NCBI GenBank assembly: GCA_030614585.1 | Contig: JAUWTT010000060.1 | Span: 1 to 12,327 of the forward strand | DNA length: 12,327 nt | Source: Acidobacteriota bacterium | Lineage (GTDB): Bacteria; Acidobacteriota; UBA6911; RPQK01; JAPXNP01 | Direction: 5' to 3' | In this document: positions 6,409-12,327 of the stretch, piece by piece | How positions within the stretch are numbered: position 1 is the first letter of the stretch | Layout of the letters: each line of letters opens with the position of its first letter | Position numbers and translations under genes: made by a program | Notes under the pieces: generated by a model | Database searches by the model: none | Told to the model about the DNA's origin: nothing | Seen by the model: the letters and a program-made list of their open reading frames with translations, nothing else

Positions 6409-8067
6409 CTAGAACGTTCTCGATTTAAGGAGCTCGTCAAGGCTCTGGAAAAGCTCTCGCATCACCTTCACCGATGCCCGCCGGACTCGGCTGGAGGTCC
6501 TCTGGTGGGTCACTCTGACACAGAAAGCCACTTTCGGGTCTGACACCGGAAAGAATCCAATGTAATTCGTATGGTAGCCGGTTCTACCGTCACTGGCGGT
6601 CCCAGTCTTCATGGCGAAATCGAATCCCGCTGGAGCCAGGTTATATCCGGTACCGCCAAAACGGGTAACCGCCTCCATCGATCCAACACCGATCGCAGCC
6701 ATCTCCGAATTAATAACCTCCCTTCCCTCCCCTGCTTCGAGGACCGAAGGAGATAACCCGAGCCGCCCATCCGAAGCATGGATCACTCTTGGCTCAGGCA
6801 TTCTCCCGCCGTTGGCGAAGGTTGCGGCGATAAGAGCAGCGTGTAGAGGTGTGATTGATGTGGCTTCCAGCCCAATCGAAAGATCGGCAAGTTCCCGATC
6901 ATTCCTGACCGCACCCTCAACCCGACCAAACTCGAAGCTGTCTGAACCCTCCCGATCGAACCCGAAACGTCTGAGCTCACTCAGGAGGCTGCTTCTCCCG
7001 ATCCGAACTCCGAGGTTTGCAAACGCAATGTTGCAGCTCACAGCCATCGCCCGATCAAGGCCACCCAGAGGCCCCGCCCGGTAGGCACAGTAGAGCACTC
7101 CACCGTGATATCTCTCGGCTCCGCTGCAGCTCATTCTCGCTATCTCGGCGTCAGGGTCCAGTCCAGCTCTTAGTGACGCTGTCGTGGTAATGAGTTTCGA
7201 GATCGATGCCGGCTCACGCAGCTGTTCAAACGCAGGGAAAGACTCCCGTTGGAGAGATCGAGTGTCGGAAACAGCAGCCAGGACTTCTCCCGTTTCCGGT
7301 TCGAGCATCACGATAGTTCCCCGATAACCCGACAAAGCATCCTGAGCGGCACGGGTCAGATCAAGATCAAGGCTGAGGCGAATTCCGTCTCCGGCTTCGG
7401 CCTTCAGGGCCCTCTCTACAGGCTTGGACTGGAGCAGGCTCAATTCTATCGCAGCATCCGGTTCGAAGCTTCCTTCGGAATTGACAATTCCGAGTGGTGT
7501 TCCGCGCCGATCGTACACGAATGTTCTCGTCGAATCGCCCAGCCGTAACCGTACCGACCGCAAGCGTTCTCCGAACCAGGATTCACGCCGCGACGTCGAC
7601 ACCGCTGTCCAAGCCTCTGTAGCTTCATCAAATCGGTTGAGTTCAATCAGGGCAGAAGCCTTGAAAAGCTCAGCCAGACCTTCGGGCTCTGAAGCGGTAA
7701 GCAGTTCTGCCAGTCTGAGGCAAGCTGAGAATTCTCTGTTCTGATAGCTCTGAATCAGCAGCAGGTTCCCAGGAAATGATCTCAGGGCTTCCCCCACCAA
7801 CGGAGCGGCTTGGGAGACGGGTTCATCCCGTAGACACTGAACAATGGCTTCCCCGGCGAGTGTTTCGTCGCCGACCCAAAACGATCCAATCAATCGAGAG
7901 TAGATCCCGGCAGCCCTTTCCAGGTCTCCTTCAAGAAGACTGCTTCTGGCGATCGCCAGTTCTTCTTTCTGGCGGAAGTATCCCTCTGCAAGTATCGCTG
8001 ATCCGAGGATGGACACGGGCAAGAGCCACAGAAGTATACGGAGGACAAGTAACAGTTTTGTTTTCAT
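6409..8067 (-). CDS. Penicillin-binding protein transpeptidase with TPR-like N-terminal region
   Basis: A 552-residue protein with an N-terminal membrane anchor (about residues 4-28), a helical tetratricopeptide-like region (about 35-175) and a C-terminal penicillin-binding transpeptidase domain. The three catalytic motifs are visible: S288-I-S-K291 (acyl-enzyme serine), S344-C-N346 and K487-T-G489. The likely function is D,D-transpeptidation of peptidoglycan in the periplasm, as in FtsI/PbpA-type class B enzymes. The usual long class B dimerisation (pedestal) domain is not recognisable. Instead a short beta-like segment (181-230) links the helical region to the catalytic core. No glycosyltransferase domain and no SEDS (RodA/FtsW) partner are nearby. 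The start ATG at 8067 has no clear Shine-Dalgarno sequence. It lies 58 bp after the isomerase gene on the same strand, so it may be read from the same transcript. Confidence 0.92.
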   Translation of the reverse strand: MKTKLLLVLRILLWLLPVSILGSAILAEGYFRQKEELAIARSSLLEGDLERAAGIYSRLIGSFWVGDETLAGEAIVQCLRDEPVSQAAPLVGEALRSFPGNLLLIQSYQNREFSACLRLAELLTASEPEGLAELFKASALIELNRFDEATEAWTAVSTSRRESWFGERLRSVRLRLGDSTRTFVYDRRGTPLGIVNSEGSFEPDAAIELSLLQSKPVERALKAEAGDGIRLSLDLDLTRAAQDALSGYRGTIVMLEPETGEVLAAVSDTRSLQRESFPAFEQLREPASISKLITTTASLRAGLDPDAEIARMSCSGAERYHGGVLYCAYRAGPLGGLDRAMAVSCNIAFANLGVRIGRSSLLSELRRFGFDREGSDSFEFGRVEGAVRNDRELADLSIGLEATSITPLHAALIAATFANGGRMPEPRVIHASDGRLGLSPSVLEAGEGREVINSEMAAIGVGSMEAVTRFGGTGYNLAPAGFDFAMKTGTASDGRTGYHTNYIGFFPVSDPKVAFCVRVTHQRTSSRVRRASVKVMRELFQSLDELLKSRTF

Positions 8068-8125
8068 TCCGGACGAAGTCGATGGAGCACAACTTTGTGG
8101 ATAGCGATGCGTTGACCGGACCTGG

Positions 8126-8947
8126 TTATTCTCGTAACCCGACTTCTCTCATCAGACCGGCAGTTGATTCGTAAGCGTCTCGTACCCAATCGACTATCTT
8201 CTCCGGTTCCGGAGAGTATTCGAGCTCGATGCTGACCACACCCTCCATGTCAAGGTCCTTGATTGCCTGCAGGTAAGGCACGAAGTCTATAACACCGTCA
8301 CCCGGCGGCAGATCACCATGGACTTTTCCATCGCAGTCGGAAAGATGAACATGATGGGCTAACCCTTTCAGTTTGGCAATATCCCCGGGTGAGTCACCTC
8401 CCAGCATCACGTGGCTCACGTCGATATTCGCAAACACGGCAGGGGAATCGACATCTTTGAGAAATCGGACCATCTTCTCGATATTATTTACGATCGAGAG
8501 CTTAAACGGTTCGAGTTCAACGACTATCTCAACTCCGTTCTCCTCTGCATACTCTCCAATCTCGCGAGTTCCTTCGACAGCCCAATTCCATTGGTCCTGA
8601 GGTGCGATCACCTCCTGCTGCCATAGGTACTCGCCCATCACATAGAGCACGTTGCCGGCCTCGAGTTCACTTGCCAGATCGACAAACGCCTTGGTCCGGT
8701 CGATATGAAACCTCCGGACAGGGTCGTTGAAATCGGCGATTCCCAGCGCACAGACAGGCAACGAAATGATCGGAAGATCGTTAGCCGTACAGACTTCGGC
8801 AATCAGTCTTTTCTCGGCGCCTGAAATCTGCCAGGCTTCAGTAAACACATCAATCGTATCGAATCCGATTTCCTTTGCGTGTCGAATTCCGTCCTCAAAG
8901 TCCATTCCAACCTGCGAAAAAGCACTGTTGATCAACCCGAGTTTCAT
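8126..8947 (-). CDS. Sugar phosphate isomerase/epimerase, TIM-barrel (xylose-isomerase-like)
   Basis: From the ATG at 8947 this is a 273-residue single-domain TIM barrel of the AP-endonuclease-2/xylose-isomerase-like family, a normal length. Probable divalent-metal ligands are E144 or E146 (V-V-E-L-E-P), D176 with H179 (N-I-D-V-S-H), H201 (H-H-V-H-L-S-D) and E241 or E243 (S-I-E-L-E-Y). The order and spacing match tagatose/psicose epimerase relatives. It probably isomerises or epimerises a keto sugar or cyclitol in the cytoplasm. An in-frame extension upstream to 9157 has no conserved character and overlaps the preceding gene, whereas 8947 has a strong Shine-Dalgarno sequence. The start lies 2 nt after the stop of the dehydrogenase gene, and this pairing is common in sugar and inositol catabolism loci. 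The exact substrate cannot be read from sequence. Confidence 0.92.
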   Translation of the reverse strand: MKLGLINSAFSQVGMDFEDGIRHAKEIGFDTIDVFTEAWQISGAEKRLIAEVCTANDLPIISLPVCALGIADFNDPVRRFHIDRTKAFVDLASELEAGNVLYVMGEYLWQQEVIAPQDQWNWAVEGTREIGEYAEENGVEIVVELEPFKLSIVNNIEKMVRFLKDVDSPAVFANIDVSHVMLGGDSPGDIAKLKGLAHHVHLSDCDGKVHGDLPPGDGVIDFVPYLQAIKDLDMEGVVSIELEYSPEPEKIVDWVRDAYESTAGLMREVGLRE

Positions 8948-8949
8948 TT

Positions 8950-10053
8950 CTACTCCTCCTCGTACCATCGTGAAGGACTCACTGCCGTGTGTGATGCAGC
9001 CGATTCGTATGCTGCTTCGACAAGAGCCATCGTTCGAACATTGTCTCGACCCGAAATGGTCGGTTCCCCTCCCGTTTCTAAGGCGACCAGTAAGTCGGCC
9101 ATCGGGCCAACAAAAGCATCGGGGAACCAGACTTGATCCCAGCGTGGACTGTGCCACTCACCCTGGTCGGCGATCGTCGTGAAATCCAGTGTGCTTGGCG
9201 TTCTCGCCGGGTAACTTGGCCAGCCAATGGTGCCTCGCGCCAGGCCCCGGGTTCCCTCGATTCTCCACCTGATAGAGATATCCTCCCCGGCACCTTCTCG
9301 AGCAGGTCCTGCCCAAACGTCATCCCAGGAACTCGCTCTTAAGCCGGTATCGTCATACTCGAGAATGTACAGACAGATTCCATCGGTGTGGGGAAAGCGT
9401 GTACGAGGGTCCGGGCGGGTACTGGCAAAGATTCGATCTGGATCGCCGAACCAGAACCTGAAGGTATCCAAATGGTGAATCGACATAATCCGTAAGGTGC
9501 ACCAACCCAACCGTTCCTGCCACGGCATCCAATGTGGGATGGCCCGCATATCGATCGTGGCCAGGACCGGGTCGCCGAGTGCCCCTTTACTGAGAAGATC
9601 CTGGCACGCTCTAACCGAATGATCGTAGCGCATGTTCTGGTTGACTGCCAGGACAACTCCCGCGTCTCTGCACAGTCGGACGATTTCTTTGGCCTGAGCT
9701 ACATTGACGCCCAGCGGTTTCTGAGCGAGGATTCCGCGTATGTGATCGCTGTGCTCGACGGCTTCAGCGACAATCTCCAATTCGACATCCGGAGGCACAG
9801 CCACGTCCAGCACTTCCACCTCGTTATCCGCCAGCAACTGGTCGACTGAATTGTGAACCCGCTTAATGCTGTGTCTCTCCGCAGCTTCCTCAGCCTGATT
9901 GAGGTCGATCGCGGTGATGGCGACAGGATTGAACCCGGCTTCCCGATAGGCAACCAAGTGGCAGTCACTCATGATGAAACCTGCACCTATACAGCCGATG
10001 GGAACCGACTTGTTCTCCGGCAACTCAGCCGTATACCGCAACTGTAAGCCCAT
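8950..10053 (-). CDS. Gfo/Idh/MocA family NAD(P)-dependent dehydrogenase
   Basis: A 367-residue protein with an N-terminal Rossmann domain (I-G-C-I-G23-A-G25-F-I, dinucleotide binding). The catalytic-region motif A-Q-K112-P-L-G-V corresponds to the E-K-P signature of the family, with Gln in place of Glu. N-Q-N-M-R-Y-D-H follows near 137-145, and a C-terminal alpha/beta domain binds the substrate. It probably oxidises a sugar, amino sugar or cyclitol such as myo-inositol. The adjacent isomerase/epimerase would act on the keto product or precursor. The ATG at 10053 has an excellent GAAGGAG (10060-10066) 6 nt upstream. It is the first gene of the minus-strand operon and diverges from the TSUP permease across 201 bp. 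Confidence 0.94.
   Translation of the reverse strand: MGLQLRYTAELPENKSVPIGCIGAGFIMSDCHLVAYREAGFNPVAITAIDLNQAEEAAERHSIKRVHNSVDQLLADNEVEVLDVAVPPDVELEIVAEAVEHSDHIRGILAQKPLGVNVAQAKEIVRLCRDAGVVLAVNQNMRYDHSVRACQDLLSKGALGDPVLATIDMRAIPHWMPWQERLGWCTLRIMSIHHLDTFRFWFGDPDRIFASTRPDPRTRFPHTDGICLYILEYDDTGLRASSWDDVWAGPAREGAGEDISIRWRIEGTRGLARGTIGWPSYPARTPSTLDFTTIADQGEWHSPRWDQVWFPDAFVGPMADLLVALETGGEPTISGRDNVRTMALVEAAYESAASHTAVSPSRWYEEE
8953..8961 (-). promoter_or_regulatory. Shine-Dalgarno sequence of the isomerase inside the dehydrogenase gene
   Basis: On the minus strand GAGGAGGAG forms the last three codons (Glu-Glu-Glu) of the dehydrogenase. It then serves as the ribosome site for the ATG at 8947, with a 5-nt spacer that contains the TAG stop. 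The arrangement implies translational coupling and fixes the isomerase start. Confidence 0.8.
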
Positions 10054-10152
10054 TCTAGTCTCCTTCGATTCTCAGACTGCCCACGGCGCTAAATCCGTTG
10101 AAGTCTTACCAATCTCCCCTCAACCTGCGTCTGCACTCCCAAAACACCCATC

Positions 10153-10187
10153 AAGAGCACTGGAATGACTTTCTCACGTTTGCTCTT
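10153..10187. promoter_or_regulatory. Possible operator dyad between divergent genes
   Basis: AAGAGCA at 10153-10159 and its exact complement TGCTCTT at 10181-10187 form a dyad with a 21-bp spacer. AGAGCA occurs again at 10224-10229. The location between the divergent dehydrogenase and permease genes suits a regulator site. A 7-bp match can arise by chance, so the call is tentative. I saw no convincing -35/-10 pair elsewhere in this gap. Confidence 0.25.
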
Positions 10188-10254
10188 AATGTTCTAATTA
10201 TCCACGCCAGAGAAAAGAAGAACAGAGCATTTTGAGGTTGGGAAGTGGAGAGAG

Positions 10255-11019
10255 ATGACTGATCCTTTCGCGTACTTGGTACTTTTCCTTGCCGGCATTG
10301 TTGCGGGCACCCTCAATGTGGTTGCAGGCGGTGGTTCTTTCCTCACCCTCCCGATTCTGATTTTCCTTGGACTTCCAGCGATCACGGCCAACGGAACCAA
10401 CCGCGTCGGAATCCTGCTGCAGAACATTGGCGCCGTCTGGAAGTTCCATCGTTATCGGGTTGTGACCTGGCGTTCACTCCTTTGGGCAGCGCTCCCGGCG
10501 GCAGCTGGTTCTATACTCGGAGTTTGGATTGCATTCCAAGTTGGTGATGCCGCATTCCAGCGAATACTCGCCGCATTGATGGTCCTTTTGACGCTCTGGA
10601 CACTCTGGGATCCAATGAAGAAGAGAAGCCGAGGAATCTCTGAAACTGAGACTTCGTTGGATAACGTTGGGGGCCCCTATGTGTTCCTTGCCTTCTTTTT
10701 CGTAGGGATCTATGGAGGATTTGTACAGGCAGGAGTCGGTTTCCTGATCCTGGCGGTCACAACCATGGCCGGCCTCGACCTGGTTCGAGGTAATGCCGTG
10801 AAAGTCCTTTGCATACTCGTTTTTGTGTTCCTTTCCCTTGGGCTCTTTGCCTGGAATGGCCAGGTCGAGTGGTTACTTGGAATAGCCTTGGGGATCGGAA
10901 CCACGATCGGAGGACAGATCGGTGCTCACTTGACAGTCCTCAAAGGCCACAGCTGGATAAAGAGTGTCGTGACCGTTACAGTCCTGATCTTCGCATTGAA
11001 ACTCTGGTTCGCAACTTAA
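10255..11019 (+). CDS. TauE/SafE (TSUP) family membrane permease
   Basis: A 254-residue integral membrane protein with about eight hydrophobic helices in two halves separated by a polar loop (about residues 121-139). The first-half family motif G18-T-L-N-V-V-A-G-G-G-S, followed by N-G-T-N-R (46-50), and the second-half glycine-rich counterpart near 151-164 identify the 4-toluene sulfonate uptake permease family. Members move sulfite, sulfoacetate or other small organic anions across the inner membrane. Nothing in the window indicates sulfur metabolism, so the substrate is open. GGAG (10247-10250) lies 4 nt before the ATG. It is transcribed away from the sugar dehydrogenase operon. Confidence 0.92.
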   Translation: MTDPFAYLVLFLAGIVAGTLNVVAGGGSFLTLPILIFLGLPAITANGTNRVGILLQNIGAVWKFHRYRVVTWRSLLWAALPAAAGSILGVWIAFQVGDAAFQRILAALMVLLTLWTLWDPMKKRSRGISETETSLDNVGGPYVFLAFFFVGIYGGFVQAGVGFLILAVTTMAGLDLVRGNAVKVLCILVFVFLSLGLFAWNGQVEWLLGIALGIGTTIGGQIGAHLTVLKGHSWIKSVVTVTVLIFALKLWFAT

Positions 11020-11030
11020 CCGGGAGTTGT

Positions 11031-11117
11031 TCACACCACCAAGCCACCAGGGGCATCTAAGGAAAATCAGGTACTGTATAGCCGTGATTTTTGGTGGCCT
11101 TGGTGCCTTGGTGGTGA
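11031..11117. repeat. REP-like palindromic element between convergent genes
   Basis: A left arm (11031-11056, rich in CCACCA) faces a right arm (11091-11117) containing the tandem motif CCTTGGTG-CCTTGGTG. The reverse complement of the right arm aligns to the left arm with a few gaps and mismatches. A 34-bp AT-richer spacer lies between. It occupies most of the gap between the 3' ends of the permease and the propeller gene and could fold into a transcript-end hairpin for both. It differs in sequence from the 6147-6400 array but has the same design of repeated CTTGGYG-type units. Confidence 0.65.
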
Positions 11118-11154
11118 CTCTTACTATTCCCGCTATTTCAAGTTCGGCCACGTT

Positions 11155-12327
11155 TCACGGCAGAGCCTGTCGATAGCTGACGAAAGCGACTCGCCTGCTA
11201 TCCGGGGACCACGACGGCACGTTGATCGTTCCCTGTCCTCCGTAAAACCTGGTCAACACCTTTGGCTCACCGCCGGCGAGAGGCATGATTCGAAGTACCA
11301 CTTCTTTATTGGGAGGATGGCCCTCGACACTCTTGTCATAAGAGAGGAAGACGAGCCATTTTCCATCCGGCGATGGGTGTGGAAACCAGTCAGCGTAATC
11401 GCTGTCAAAGGTGACCTGCTCCTGAGCCTTACCGTCAGGGCTTATACGCCAGATCTTCATCAAACCGGTTCGCTCGCTGTTGATATAGATGAATTCTCCA
11501 TCAGGCGAGTAATCGGGTCCGTCATCCAAACCAGGGGCATCGGTCAGCCGGGTTTCGCTGCCTCCGACTGCGGGAATCGTATAGATATCGTACTCCCCGT
11601 TTCTCTCAGCGCACTAGGCCAGCGTTTTTCCATCGGGAGACCACCCATGCCAATAGGAAGGACCCAACTTCGTCACCAGCCTTGGCTCTCCACCTTCGGC
11701 GGGCAGGACGTAAATCAGCGACTCTCCTTCAGGGGAATGGCTGATCGCCAGCAAATCACCCGCGGGGGAAAGTCCGTGGTCATTGTTGCAGTTGTCCGCA
11801 AAACCGGTGTCTATAGGCGTCGGTTGGTCTTCTCCCAGCGAAATCGAATAGAGCTTTCCATGCCGGTTGAAGATCAAGGACCTCCCATCCCGGGACCAAT
11901 TCGGAGCCTCGAAATGATCTTTTACTTTATAGATGACCTCCCGAGCGCCTGTCGTCACATCGATCACCTCAAGGGAGCTTTCAAGTACCCTTTCCTCATG
12001 TTCTCTTAAGGATCGACTCCCCAGGGAAACTTCTGAGAAAACAGCCTTTTCGATTCGGTCGGGTCGATGTGAACAGAGCGCAGGCCCCACCAGGACATCA
12101 TCCGGCAGATCAAGTCTCACACCACCTGCAGGCTGGAAATTCTGCCCTTCTTCGGAGACAGATAAACTGAACACATCGCCGGTGCGTTCCAGCCGGACTA
12201 GAGCGGGGGCCTTCTGTGGAGCACGCACTTCTTGGGTCAACCCTCCCGCACTCCGTCGGTATTGAAGTGAGATCAGACCGTCCCCATGAACCATCACGCT
12301 TACGTAAGCTGCGCCTGGCTCAACACT
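11155..12327 (-). pseudogene. TolB-like PD40 beta-propeller protein, interrupted by in-frame TAG, 5' end outside window
   Basis: One reading frame runs from the window end to a TGA at 11155-11157 (390 codons before the stop), broken only by a TAG at 11614-11616. Visible parts in order are a lectin-like (DUF1349/LamG-type) domain over about the first 110 residues, then six PD40-type blades. The blade signatures are W-S-R-D-G, L-S-P-A-G, W-S-P-D-G, Y-S-P-D-G, P-S-P-D-G and W-S-P-D-S. The TAG ends blade three in W-S-P-D-G-K-T-L-A-stop-C-A-E-R-N-G, where relatives usually have Tyr, so a single base change explains it. Flanking sequence continues in frame without other lesions. Such proteins are usually periplasmic or secreted and bind proteins or glycans. 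It may be a recent pseudogene, a sequencing error or, less likely, read through. Confidence 0.84.

Noticed and set aside
8948..9157. In-frame N-terminal extension of the isomerase
   Set aside because: The extra residues are not conserved-looking and overlap the dehydrogenase gene; the strong Shine-Dalgarno sequence before 8947 gives a complete TIM barrel.
11155..11529. Separate small gene for the downstream half of the propeller
   Set aside because: Its only start would be a TTG inside a conserved blade with no ribosome site; it is better read as the continuation after the in-frame TAG.
11614..11616. Pyrrolysine or other recoded amber codon
   Set aside because: The site is usually Tyr in similar propellers, it is not a methylamine methyltransferase, and several genes here use TAG as a normal stop.
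11317..12009. Plus-strand open frame across the propeller gene
   Set aside because: It is antisense to a frame with six clear PD40 blades and shows no domain of its own.

Overview
The window looks like chromosomal DNA from a free-living, probably uncultured Gram-negative-type bacterium with moderate GC. There are no rRNAs, tRNAs, CRISPR arrays, phage genes or transposases. The mix of URO-D/MtaA-like paralogs, an AmmeMemoRadiSam radical SAM enzyme, a Gfo/Idh/MocA dehydrogenase paired with a TIM-barrel isomerase, a TSUP permease and a TolB-like propeller fused to a lectin-like domain recalls Latescibacterota, Hydrogenedentota, Poribacteria, Acidobacteriota or Planctomycetota. That placement is only an impression and was not checked by any search.

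Layout. (1) 1-1363, minus strand: two tandem uroporphyrinogen-decarboxylase-family genes, the second cut by the window start. (2) 1364-1418: a short divergent promoter region. (3) 1419-5676, plus strand: AmmeMemoRadiSam radical SAM enzyme, VAT-1-like quinone oxidoreductase, EamA/DMT permease and an ACT-less homoserine dehydrogenase, closely spaced and possibly one operon. (4) 5654-6400: a small accessory-looking segment with a degenerate heptamer tandem repeat, a minus-strand GxxExxY gene, a small hairpin, and a 113-bp tandem repeat built from REP-like inverted arms. (5) 10053-6409, minus strand: Gfo/Idh/MocA dehydrogenase, sugar phosphate isomerase/epimerase, then a penicillin-binding transpeptidase. 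The first two are translationally coupled. (6) 10255-11019, plus strand: a TauE/SafE (TSUP) permease diverging from the dehydrogenase. (7) 11031-11117: a second REP-like palindrome of different sequence but similar design. (8) 12327-11155, minus strand: a TolB-like PD40 propeller gene, open at the window end and broken by one in-frame TAG where the family normally has Tyr.

How the parts may work together. The dehydrogenase and isomerase pair probably oxidises and isomerises a sugar or cyclitol. The URO-D pair carries (in the complete member) the His-x-Cys...Cys zinc triad of MtaA-like methyltransferases, suggesting corrinoid-dependent methyl transfer rather than haem synthesis. The EamA permease next to homoserine dehydrogenase could link aspartate-family amino-acid synthesis to export. 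I found no clear new defence or mobile system. The best candidates for follow-up are the GxxExxY/repeat segment and the single-stop interruption of the propeller gene.
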